Assembly: GCF_014066305.1 (NCBI RefSeq)
Contig: NW_023501044.1
Span: 496,001-560,000 of the forward strand
Source of the DNA: Letharia columbiana
Taxonomy: Eukaryota; Ascomycota; Lecanoromycetes; Lecanorales; Parmeliaceae
Length of the DNA: 64,000 nucleotides
Direction of reading: 5' to 3'
Below are positions 13,522 to 23,946 of this stretch, piece by piece. A program made the translations under genes and the position numbers. The notes beneath the pieces are model-generated. The model was not told the origin of the DNA. It saw nothing but the letters and a program-made list of their open reading frames with translations, and did not search any database. Position 1 is the first letter of the stretch. The number at the start of each line of letters is the position of its first letter.

Positions 13522-16500
13522 ATGTCACAGCTTTTTCGCCTTCTTAAATCTACCCGTTATCCCTTTGTCTTGTACTTAGGAGGGGCAGTAGTACTGTCAG
13601 ATAATCCTTTCCACCAAGTTTTCAGCCTTGCGCTCTCCTTGCTTTCGTATCTGACCGTGGAATTGTTTCGTCCGCCTGTCTCCGCTTCTAAGACTCCTCT
13701 TATCATCTGCACTCTGGCCATCTCTGCAATATGCATCGCTCTATCTCCTCTTCAACTTCTTCTTCATACGAAATCAATCGGCCCAAAAAGGAAAGCTTTG
13801 GACATCCTCAATCCGGAAAATGAAGGAGATTACGACATTGAGTTCGTGCTGCCTTCCCATTGACTCAATACTTATTTTATTAATCTTGCCTTCTCGTCTT
13901 TAGTATTCTTGCCGTTCATGGTCTTGCATCGAACGCGGAAACAACATGGACGTCCCGCAACGTATCACTCAGTAACAACAACACAGAGAAAAGTCACCAG
14001 ACCATGTGGCTCCGGGACATGCTAGCAAAGGAAAAAGATTTAAACGCTCGTGTTATGACTTTCAATCATAATACATCATGGGAAGCGTATGCACTCAACA
14101 AGTCTTTGCGGGATCATGGAAATGATCTACTACAAGCGCTCCGAACTGCTCGTCATGACGGGAAGGTAAGGCACGACAATTTAGAATCGTTATCATAAAT
14201 GTGCTAATGGGCACTTACGCTGCTTAGGCAAAGAGTCGGCCTATCATCTTCATCGGTCATAGCTTCGGAGGCTTGATCATCAAGCAGGTAAGGCTTGAAC
14301 GTCCCAATTGTATCAGCGTCTTACTTATATATCTAGGCTTTGGTAAATGCAGACCCCGCCGACAACTTTGGCTTTAATGTTCGCGATAAAGCGTATGGCT
14401 TTATTTTCCTTGGAACACCACATAAAGGCGCGAGCATCGCCCCTGCAGGAAGGATATTGTCTCTTTTCGGTTCTTGGAAAGGTTCAAGCACCAGTCTGCT
14501 TGAGTATCTTAAGCCTGGGTCCCAAATCAACAATGGCCTACACCAGGCTTTCTTGACTTACCTGGATCGAAAGATAAAAAGAACTGTGTGCGTTTACGAA
14601 GCCGTAAAACAAGCATTTTATCGCATGCCGATCATACATGTGAGCGCTATAGTTCTATCTTTAATCTTGGGGTGATACTCATACTTCTAATCTTCAGGTC
14701 GTTGACAGATCCTCTGCAGTCATAGATCAGTCTATCGAGATAGGTTTTGAGAAAGATCATCGTAATATGCAAAGATTTTCCGATCCGGAGGATGAAGATT
14801 ATAAGAAGATCCTTGGCTATATCAAAGATTGGGCGAAAGAAGCCGATGGTAAGTGTCGGTGATGACGGCAATACTATCCTACATCGAACTTGCCTGATTT
14901 TGGTTTACGATTAAGCTAACGTGTTTTCTATCAGCACAATTGCGGGACAAGACTCAGGATGAGCAAGGTCAGATTTCACGGTATGGATACGCGGTTTCCG
15001 CTGTATGCTAACTCTGAGAATAGATTGCCTCAGGTCCCTGTCCTTTCAGGATATGGAACAGCGACCAAAACTTGCAGCAGGCGCAACCACCAAAACATGT
15101 GCGTGGCTGTTGAAACATGAGAACTATACAAGTTGGCTCGCTCAGCCTCACCCAGTGCTCTGTATTGTGGGAAAGCCCGGGACAGGGAAGTCGACGCTAC
15201 TCAATTACGCTTTTGAGAAAGCTCGTGATGAAGCGCAGCACAGCAACGATGTCATAGCTTCCTTCTTCTTCTTCGATCGAGGTAGTGACCTTCGAAAGAG
15301 CTCCTGTGGCCTGTTCCGCTCGCTTTTGCACCAGCTTCTAAATAAAGACCCCGACATGCTGCCCGCTTTCAAAAAAACGGGATCTGACCATGAATGGGCA
15401 GAGAAAGAGCTACAAACATTGCTAAAAGAATGGATTCTCAGTCCCTCCAGAAATCGCCCGATCCGGATTTACGTGGATGCGCTCGACGAAGCCGGTCGAG
15501 ACGATGCTGCAAAGTTAATGAAATACTTCGAGGAGCTGACTAAACCGCCGTCTCCCGCCGGAGCCAGTTTCCAAATATGCTTCTCTTGTCGGCATTACCC
15601 CGTTGTGGTACCGAAGGATGCTCTGAAAATCAGCGTTGAAGAAGAAAACAATGAAGATATAGCAACCTATGTCCAGGAAAATCTGAAGGATCACTTTTCG
15701 GACGCAAACAAGGCGGAGCTTGAGAGAGAGATCATAGGAAAAGCCTCAAGCATTTTTCAATGGGTTGTTCTTGTTATCCCAATCATCATCAAATCGCAAC
15801 AGGATGGTGAAAACGTAAGAAAAATCCGCCAAGAGATCGAGAAGATACCGAGCGAGTTGAGTGATCTTTACGAACATATTCTGTCTCCGATCAAAGAGCA
15901 AAAGCAAAAGGGAGCAGTGCAACTGATGCAATGGGTATGCTTCGCTGAAAGGTCTCTATCGTTAGAGGAATTGCGCTTTGCAATGGTGGTGGATGTTACC
16001 AACGAACTCAAGTCACTTCAAGACTACAAGGACTCGGTGGACTTTGCAGAGACAGATGAACAGATGAGACTCAGAGTGACGAGTTACTCTGGGGGATTGG
16101 CTGAAACCGTCAAGGTTGCGAATAAACACATCGTGCAGTTCATTCATCAATCCGTCAAGGACTACCTCATTGAGGGCGGACTGCAAAAGCTTGACACCTC
16201 CTTCTTTCATGATGTCAACGGCTATCTCCGTCGAGGAGGACTGCCGAGTCTTGACGAATCTTTGTCTAATGATGTGGTCGGCCTAGCGCATTTCCGGATA
16301 TCAAGGTCATGTGTCAAGTACGTGACCTTGGAGGAAGTGCTCGGCGATGTTGAACGCTACGACCGTCCAGAAGCCCGGAGAGGAGCCGGAGAGGTCCATA
16401 GACGCTTCCCTTTCCTAAGGTACGCAAACAAATGGACTTCACATGCTGAAATTGTGGAGAAACAGCGAATACCTCAAATTGACCTGCTCGACCTTTTTCG

Positions 16501-17191
16501 ATGGCCGTCAAAAGATACTATAGAGTCCTGGGTTCAATTTATGCATGTAGACGAATATTTGTATACAAACTTCCATGAAAGATCACCCGGGGCACGAACG
16601 TCTTTGGGCGTATTTTCGCGATATGGCCTCTTAAGTGTCGTGAAAGCAATGATTAAGAGAGACGGTCTCGAAATTGACTCGAAAGAGGTGTTTGGAAGAA
16701 CGCCATTATTGCTGGCGGCACAATGGGGGCACGAAGATGTGGTTCGATTGTTGATTGAGAAAGGTGCCGACATTGACTCGAAGGATCGTAGGGGACGAAC
16801 ATCATTATCCGAAGCGGCAGGTGAGGGACGCGAAGATATGGTTCGATTGTTGATTGAGAAAGGTGCCGACATTGACTCGAAGGATCATGGGGGACAAACA
16901 TCATTATCCGAAGCGGCAGGTGAGAGACGCGAAGATATGGTTCGATTGTTGATTGAGAAAGGTGCCGACATTGACTCGAAGGATGTGATGGAAGTAACAC
17001 CATTACTCAGGGCGGTAAAATGGGGGCACAAAGATATGATTCGATTGTTGATTGAGTTAGGTGCCGACATTAAATCGAAGGACCGTTATGGACGAACACT
17101 ATTATTCGAGGCGAGACGTCAGGGGCACGAAAATGTGGTTTCGTTGTTGATTGAGAAAGGCGGTATCGATATTGACTCGAAAGAGAGCTAA
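13522..17191 (+). CDS. NLR-like protein: alpha/beta-hydrolase, NACHT, ankyrin repeats
   Basis: Exons 13522-13841, 13904-14165, 14228-14287, 14337-14639, 14698-14848, 14935-14967 and 15024-17191 join in frame into 1,098 aa. The introns are GT-AG, some with branch-like gctaac/gctaat. Intron 1 has a weak donor (GTTCGT), chosen because it alone keeps frame. The start has A at -3. Residues 13-48 and 60-81 are hydrophobic, possibly membrane-inserting. A hydrolase/lipase-like domain follows: HGL 112-114, nucleophile elbow GHSFGG 204-209 (Ser206), FLGTPHKG 238-245, likely catalytic His336 in DHRNM. Next come the linker CLRSLSF (from 378), NACHT with Walker A GKPGTGKST 426-434 and Walker B YVDALDEAG 526-534, and a winged-helix-like part (about 671-697). 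Ankyrin repeats fill about 903-1096. Family role: nonself recognition or cell-death signalling in fungi, with ATP-driven oligomerisation. No stops or RIP damage seen. Ligand unknown; splice sites need cDNA. Confidence 0.9.
16681..17178 (+). repeat. 99-bp ankyrin-coding tandem repeats
   Basis: Five consecutive units start at 16,681, 16,780, 16,879, 16,978 and 17,077; four are exactly 99 bp (33 codons) and the last has one extra codon. Units 2 and 3 are nearly identical over their whole length. All share 'cgattgttgattgag' and most share 'ggtgccgacattgactcg'. Variation falls at the beta-turn and first-helix positions (RRGRTSLSEAAGEG, HGGQTSLSEAAGER, VMEVTPLLRAVKWG), where ankyrin proteins usually contact ligands. 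This fits recent duplication or recombination among units. Confidence 0.95.
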
Positions 17192-17780
17192 ACTTACTCG
17201 AATCAGTATATTGTTGTCAAAGCACTTCTTCAAGATTTGGTCATTTCAAGTACTTGCTCTCAAGCCGGTGAACCTTGTATTTTATCCCATTACATCGTCG
17301 ATTAGATTATTACAAAATCGCCGTTTTGACATTATTCTGCTGTCAGTCAGACAGAGAGAGAGAAATGAGCGTCAATCAGCTTGGCCGAAACAGGGCGCGC
17401 GGCGACCTTGTGTGAGAAGAACGCTTGGATATTATGTAGATCATCCCCCAGGACGCGAAGGAGGTAGATGGAGATTCACGGGAAATTGATATCGCTGAGC
17501 GCGGCAAAACCCGTCGCTCAAGACTGGATCCTTCAAGGCTATGTCTTCCAAACCTACAGTCGCGGTCTCAGCGACGTCATCAGGCCTCTTCTCCTGTTAT
17601 TATCTTTACCCGTTTTTTTACTTGAATTCGCGGAGACTCGATGGAGCCGTGAGGGCCAAGTCGCTCTCTTTTCAGCAGCGTCGGTCACGTGGAAAATATA
17701 CTCCAGACCGCGGGGGCAACATTGACCGAATGAGTAGAAGCACGAGTGGTCCCGCTGCATTGAATTTTGAAAACCCACAT
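17192..17780. other. 3' flank of the NLR-like gene, no confident gene
   Basis: Normal-composition DNA. The start of this stretch probably includes the 3' UTR of the NLR-like gene; no clear AATAAA signal was found. Overlapping open frames of 85-146 codons on both strands (for example 17,541-17,912 plus and 17,554-17,994 minus) have no recognisable domain and contradict each other. Confidence 0.5.
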
Positions 17781-17900
17781 CTGACTCCAATTTTGGATCC
17801 CCTTTCGACTCCAATATTGGACCCTCTTCTGACTCCAATCCTAGACTCCCCCCGAACTCCAATTCTGGACCTCCTCCCAACTCTAACTCCGGTCCACCTT
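17781..17900. repeat. 24-bp degenerate minisatellite
   Basis: Five 24-bp units start at 17,781, 17,805, 17,829, 17,853 and 17,877, each built on ctgactccaattttggaccc. On the plus strand they read as an octapeptide LTPILDPL-type repeat, on the minus strand as a GGPELELG-type repeat. Length in multiples of three keeps both frames open, so this is not proof of coding. Confidence 0.9.
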
Positions 17901-18046
17901 CTCTATCCTTAATTCTGATCCTCAAGAGGAACAATTTTGGTCCTCCAACTTCATTAGATCCGTCCAAATAATAGCCTGAAAAGCGCTCTGACACGGCCGA
18001 TGATTAAATCGATAAGAACATATTTATTCTGTGCATACAAACGATG

Positions 18047-18056
18047 TATATAAAAG
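18047..18056 (+). promoter_or_regulatory. TATA-like box
   Basis: TATATAAAAG lies about 130 bp upstream of the ATG at 18,188 in normal-composition DNA, a plausible core promoter position for the small ORF there. No other element supports it. Confidence 0.35.
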
Positions 18057-18187
18057 ACTTTGAAGCAATCTTGCATAGAAGATATAGAGACGTTAACTAT
18101 ACGACTCAAAGAAGTAAGTAATAAGAGAAGCATATAGCATTCGTTTCCCTACTTGCATCGCCCTCGTTATACCCTCCATAACTCAAG

Positions 18188-18454
18188 ATGGGGCCCTTCA
18201 ATCGACTCGCCGAATTTTGGACAGCGCGTCTCTTTTATTCGCCGATGTCGGCCGTCATGAGTGAGGACACACCGCTTGGAACAGAGCAAGCGATTGCGGG
18301 GTGTAGGATAGGATATGCCGCACTGGCATTTTTGCTCGCAGAACCATTTGCAGGAATGAACACAAGGGGCGTAAAGTTCGCGGCAGAGGGGAGCCGAGTG
18401 AGGATAGCAAGTGGGAAAGTAGACGTGGAGACGGACAGATATAAAAATCAATAG
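18188..18454 (+). CDS. Hypothetical small protein (88 aa), weak candidate
   Basis: An ATG-initiated frame of 88 codons (start MGPFNRLAEF, end DRYKNQ) preceded by a TATA-like box at 18,047-18,056. There is no signal peptide and no recognised domain; a mildly hydrophobic stretch (YAALAFLLAEPFAG, about 44-57) is too short to call a membrane helix. An overlapping minus-strand frame (18,167-18,451, 94 codons, nine or so cysteines) competes with it. Function not recognised. It could equally be non-coding 3' flank or an exon of an unannotated gene. Confidence 0.25.
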   Translation: MGPFNRLAEFWTARLFYSPMSAVMSEDTPLGTEQAIAGCRIGYAALAFLLAEPFAGMNTRGVKFAAEGSRVRIASGKVDVETDRYKNQ

Positions 18455-18902
18455 TGCCGTGGTCAGAAGCGAAAGCAGTCAGTGCAAGATGTCAGGCTCG
18501 ACAAGAACAAGTGTGTGTGTAATTCTTACATCGGAGGGGTGCTATCTGGAGTGCCCCAAAAATACGAAATGCGCTACACGAAAAATTGTAAATGAAAAAG
18601 ATAAACAGTCGCCTCGATCCTGCTAGATCTGCCTTTTGTCCTCTCAATTGCAGTTGATAGAGTAATGTATTCATTTGCCTCAGAGTACCAGTTCCTTTAT
18701 ACAGTCGCTCGGGGGAGTCCATGTCATGAGCATTCCTCCCCAGAGTGATGTGCCTTTTGATGATGTCTATGGTGATTCAGGGGGTGTTTCGATCGCGTTG
18801 TTGGGCCGTGAGTCGCGTTCGGGGTTGTGCGGGTTCATATTCGCTGTCCCACCAAAGAACGATTCCCGGGAAGACCGCTGTCGAATTGAGAATCTGGAGA
18901 CC

Positions 18903-19163
18903 TCAGACCCTACTGTCTAAGGGCTCCAGAGGGGCGTTGCCGAGCCTGGCTATCTTGTGGATCCATCGGAAAGCCGGCAGAAGACCTATATCTTCCACGA
19001 AGTTCTCGTCGTCGATAGGTCTCATGGGAGTTCCGTTTCCGTCCGCATCTCTAGATGAAAACAGGTAGCCGGCAGCAGATAGAAGGTGCTGCCGAAGGCT
19101 TCCCCGACTAAACCTTATATAGGTTAGTGGTTTATCGAATCGTTCCCATCTTTCTTCTAATGC
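18903..19163 (-). pseudogene. C-terminal fragment of an unrecognised protein, cut by RIP
   Basis: On the minus strand, 86 codons are open from 19,163 down to a TGA at 18,903-18,905, with no start codon near the upstream end. The text looks like real protein: RWERFDKPLTYIRFSRGS, then LRQHLLSAAGYLFSSRD, DDENFVEDIGLLPAFRWIHK and a final LDSRV. Just upstream the same frame meets TAG (19,164-19,166) and further TGA codons, each explained by a single C-to-T change from CAG or CGA, and composition turns AT-rich there. So the gene body lies in mutated DNA and only its end escaped. I do not recognise the family. A 3' exon of a living gene is excluded only if no splice acceptor lies here. Confidence 0.55.
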
Positions 19164-19358
19164 CTATTCTCGAAATCATATTCATAATCCTAAAGAGATT
19201 CGTATTCTATCTTTATTTCTATTATTTCTAAAACTTAAAAGTCTCTTATAAGAAGCTTTTAATTATTCATTTCAATTATTCGTTTTAATTAATTATTTCT
19301 TACTCTTATTAAGAGATTTCTTATATATATAATTTAAAACTTATTATAGTTTAACGAG

Positions 19359-19985
19359 TAAAGGCCTATGAATTAAATTCATAATTACTTTTTTTAATTA
19401 GAGCTATCGAGTAAATTTAATAAGCGAACTTTTAATAGACGACATTTAAATTCGTTGCCTTTAAACATTTATAAGACTAAATTTAGTAATTTTTTTTATT
19501 ATCTTAAAGCCCACATTTCGTTCTAAAGATTTAAAATAAAATCTCAAAATTTTAATAGAAAATAAAAAAGTTATTCTAAAATTAAATAATGTATATCTAT
19601 TTTTTAAGTAGGGCTATCCGACTATCCGCGATCTTTAATAAGCGAACTTTGATAAGCGATATTTAAATTCCTTACCCTTTAATAATTATAAGACTAAATT
19701 TTAAAATTCTTAAAATTTAAAAAGCATCAATAGCGCTTTAAAATTTAAAAAAAAAATCTAAAATTTTAATAGAAAATAAAAAAGTTATTCTATATATTAA
19801 TAATATACATCTATTTTTTTAATAAGAAAGATACGAAAGGGCGAGATTTTGATAATTACGAATATTAATTTATTAATTTATAATATCTAATTAAAAAGCG
19901 TAGATCTAACGAATTAATAATTAATTATATATATAAATTCAAGGTTTTCTAATTTAATTCTATCTTATTCTTTTATATATATTAA
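19359..19985 (+). repeat. B-family dispersed repeat
   Basis: Starts acgagtaaaggcctatgaat and ends at 'ttattcttttatatatatt'. Two subunits begin near 19,395 and 19,605. Partly mutated: 'ctatccgactatccgcg' persists in the second subunit. Lies just outside the gene island. Confidence 0.8.
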
Positions 19986-20453
19986 TAATATTAAGATTTA
20001 TAAATTAAAGAATATATTTTATAATTTAAATTAATTCTTTTAAATTTAATATTAATATTTCTAAAAGTATATAAAGAAAGTAAATCTTTTCTCTATTAAA
20101 TTAGATAATAATATATTTATAAATCTTAAAGAGAGTAATATTATAGCGCTTTATATTAATAATATTCTAATTATTAACTTTAATAAAGTTAAAATTTAAT
20201 AAATTAGAAAAAACTTAATATAAAGTTTTATATATTAAATTTAGAATTATATATTTACTACTTAAATATATTTATTATAAATTATTATTATTATAATAAT
20301 ATTCTTTATTTAAAATAAGAGATTTATATTATTTCATTTTTAAATTATTTTAATTTTAATATCTTTTAAAATTAATTATAAATTAACTCTTATTAAAAAA
20401 AGCTATATCGCTTTAAAAAAAATAAGAAAACTATTAATTTATAATAAGATCTC
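19986..20453. other. AT-rich RIP-type DNA, no gene
   Basis: Spacer between two B elements of the same orientation; nothing recognisable. Confidence 0.6.
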
Positions 20454-21085
20454 TTACGAGTAAAGGCCTATAAATTAAATTTATAATTTTTTTTTTAATT
20501 AAGACTATCGAGTAAATTTTAATAAGCGATCTTTAGTAAGCGATATCTAAATTTCTTATCTTTAAATATCTATAAGACTAAATTTAGTAATTTTATTTTT
20601 CTCTAAAAGCCTATATCTTATTCTATAATTTAAAAAAAAATTTAAAATTTTAATAGAAAATTAAAAAGTTATTCTAAAATTAAATAATATATATCTATTT
20701 TTTAATTAAGGCTATTCGGTTATTAAGCGAACTTTAATAAGCGAACTTTAATAAGCGAACTTTAATAAGTAATATTTAAATTCCTTACGCTTTAATAATT
20801 AAAAGACTAAATTTAGATATTCTATTTCTATTTAAAAGCCTATATTTCGTTCTATAATTTAAAAAAAAAATTAAAATTTTAATAGAAAATAGTAAAGTTA
20901 TTAAAGAATTAAAAGTAGAGTAAGATATTTCTAATAATTATAAACGCTAATTTATTTCTTTATAATAATTTAGTTAATTTAATTAAAGAGCGTAGTAACT
21001 CTAAATTTATAATTAGCTATATATATAAATTTTAAAATTTAACATTTAACTCTATTTTATTCTTTTATATATATTAATATATATT
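20454..21085 (+). repeat. B-family dispersed repeat
   Basis: Starts acgagtaaaggcctataaat and ends at 'attcttttatatatatt'. In the second subunit the segment 'gcgaactttaataa' is repeated three times (20,727-20,768), a small local expansion not seen in the other copies. Confidence 0.8.
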
Positions 21086-21106
21086 ATACTCGATATTTAT
21101 TTAAAT

Positions 21107-21231
21107 ATTAATATATATAAAAGAATAAAATAGAATTAAGTTTAATAATCTTAAATTTATATATATAATTAATTATAAATTTAAGTTCGCTACGCTTTTT
21201 AATTAAATCGACTAATTTATTATAAATAAAT
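21107..21231 (-). repeat. Isolated A/B terminus, minus orientation
   Basis: Carries attaatatatataaaagaat and the following 'cttaaatttatatatata...gttcgctacgctttttaatta' block, then stops at the start of copy A2. It is a truncated element head facing the plus-oriented repeat before it. Confidence 0.7.
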
Positions 21232-23463
21232 AAGTAAAAACCTATGAATTAAATTTATAAAGTTGAATTTTTCTAAGTTAAATCGAATTTTAGTCTTAGC
21301 TCTAAGTTAAATCGAACTCTAATCGCTTACTATACGTTTTTAATCTATATATAAATATATATATATAAAGAGAGACGCGCTAAGATTTAATTAGAAAGGT
21401 ATATTAAGTATAGAAGAATTAATTTATAATAATTATCTATAAAAAATAGAGAAAGATTATATTCTTATAGTAAGAAGTATCGAAATATCGAAAAGAAATA
21501 AAGATAATATATTAATTAGTAATGTAAATTTTATATTATCTTCTATCATAGTAAAATCTTTCGAATAATAAAATAGCTATTAGAGTAAGATATCGAACGA
21601 TTTTAATTCGTTTAAATATATATTATTCGATATTTCTTTTATAGAGATTTAATTAACTATAATTATTATAATAGATTTTTCTCTTATAACGTTATTATAG
21701 TAATATATTATATTAATATAATAGAGATAATAGATTAAGTTATAATAATATTCTTCGCTTATTAAATAATAATTTAATATAAAATTATAGAGAGTATATA
21801 ACGTGTAATCTTAAAGAGCTAAGTTATATTCTTAATAATATATTATTTTATTTTCCGCTTATTTTTTAGTATTCTTCGTAATATTCTTTATAATATTCTT
21901 CGTATTTTTAGTAGTCTTCGTATTTATCTATTATAATTTCTTCTCTTACGATATTTCTTTTATAGAGATCTAATTAACTATAATTATCGTAATAGATTTT
22001 TCTCTTATAATATTATTATAATAATATATTATATTAATATAATAGAGATAATAAATTAAGTTATAGTAGTATTCTTCTACTTATTAAATAATAATTTAAT
22101 ATAAAATCGTAAAGAGTATATAACGTAGAATTTTAAAGAGCTAAATCGTATTTTTAATATTAAAAGTCTTATTATTACTTAATTTCTTCGTAGTATTCTT
22201 TATATTCGTTTATTATATTAACTTCTCTTATATTAATTAAATAGATTAATATAAGATCGTAAAGAGTAAATCTATTATATTACTACTACTAATAATTATC
22301 TTCTATAATATTCTTTATAATATTCTCCGTATTCGTCTATTATAAATTCTTCTCTTATTTAATTAAATACGAGAATATCGAGAGTAAATATATTTATATT
22401 AATGAAATTAATAGAATTAATAGAATTAATAAAATTAATAAAATTAATAGAATAGTAAAAAAAGAATAATTATATAAATAGATAAAAGGATTATTATTCG
22501 ATCTCGAACGCGTTTAATATAATTATAATATTTAAATATTAGTTTAATCTATTTATCGCTAACTTAAAAGAAATATATAGAAGAGAATATATTCGTTTAG
22601 ACTCTTTTTAAGAGTTTTTTAACGCGTTTATAAGTAGTAGTAAATAGCTATTAAGCTCGCTTATAACCTCGATTATTAATAATAATAAATTCGTCGAGAG
22701 ATAATTTAAGAATATTAGTAGAGACTTTAAGAGATAAATAAAAGAAATATATATATTTAAATCGAATACGTTTAATATAACTATAATATTTAAATATTAG
22801 TTTAACTTATCTATCGCTAACTTAAGAGAAGTATATAGAGGAGAATATATTTATTCGAGCTCTTTTTAAGAGTTTTTTAACGCGTTTATAAGTAGTAATA
22901 GTATAAGCGATTATTAATAGTAGCGAATTTATTAAAAGATAATCTAGGGGTATTAATAGAGACTCTAAGAGATAAATAAAAGAAATATATATATCTAAAA
23001 CGTGAAGTAATCTTTAGACGAGGGATATCGAAGATAATTATATTTATATTAATGAAATTAATAGAATTAATAGAGTAATAAAAGAATAATACTTATATAA
23101 ATAGATAAAAGAATTATTATTCGATTTTAAACGCGTCTAATATAACTACTATAACTATTATATTTAAATATCTATTTAATCTATTAATAATAAACTAATT
23201 TTTATAATTTTTATAACGTTAGAAAGCGTAAAGCGAGCTTTATAATTTAAGAAATTATAAAATAACTATATATATCGTAAGCTAAGTACTTTAAAGTATA
23301 AAATCTCTATATATAAATTTTTAATAAGAAAGCTCGAAAGAGTTATTAAGCTAATTTAATTAATTTAATTAAAGAGCGTAGCGAACTTAAATTTATAATT
23401 AGCTATATATATAAATTTTAAAATTTTAAACTTAGCTCTATCTTATTCTTTTATATATATTAA
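21232..23463 (+). mobile_element. A-family repeat, copy A2
   Basis: Full ends: 'aagtaaaaacctatgaatt' left, 'cttattcttttatatatatt' right. The internal unit array is followed by two copies of the 'ctaacttaaaagaaatatat...acgcgtttataagtag' block (about 22,560 and 22,810), a local duplication. Strongly RIP-mutated. Faces copy A3 in inverted orientation. Confidence 0.8.
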
Positions 23464-23745
23464 TAAATTAATATTTATAACTATTAAAAAAATAGATATA
23501 CGTTATTAATATATAAAATAACTTTTTTATTTTTTCTTAATTTTTTAAGACTTTTTTTTAAATTATAGAATATAATAAGGGCTTTTAGATAAAGAAAGAA
23601 TTTCTAAATTTAGTCTTATAATTATTAAAGCGTAAGAAATTTAAATATCGCTTATTAAAGTTCGCTTACTAAAGATTACTTATCTATTTACTCTAATTAA
23701 AAAAATAATTATAAATTTAATTTATAGACCTTTACTCGTTATCTA
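23464..23745 (-). repeat. Truncated B repeat, minus orientation
   Basis: One B subunit with the 'tttatagacctttactcg' end intact but lacking the TATATATAAAAG end. It sits directly against the end of A2. The next 200 bp (to 23,946) hold nothing recognisable. Confidence 0.7.
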
Positions 23746-23946
23746 TATAATAATATTAATAAATTATTATTTAATTAATTTAATTTTAGCCTATTAGAAT
23801 ATAATTATTTAAATCTTTTAATATTTAAAAAATATAATATATTATAAATTTATATATAAAGATTTTTTTTAAGAGTTTATTAATTATATTAATTCTAATT
23901 AAATTAATAATATAATTTAAAGATTTATATTTAATTATTTTTTAAT

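Noticed and set aside
15005..15023. ATG at 15,005 as the start of a separate 728-aa NACHT-ankyrin protein
   Set aside because: This ATG lies in an intron, next to its branch-like 'tgctaac'. Splicing at 14,968-15,023 joins the exons in frame and recreates the expected linker before CLRSLSF.
16314..17070. Minus-strand frames of 61-116 codons over the ankyrin repeats
   Set aside because: Shadows of the plus-strand coding repeats; they follow the 99-bp period and have no independent features.
17554..17994. Minus-strand frame of 146 codons with Gly/Pro/Glu/Leu repeats
   Set aside because: Driven by the 24-bp minisatellite; an overlapping plus-strand frame is equally open and neither shows a domain or promoter.
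18675..18920. 81-codon plus-strand frame with FDDVYGDSGG
   Set aside because: It has no good start (the first ATG leaves about 64 codons) and no domain, and it runs into the end of the better-supported minus-strand fragment.
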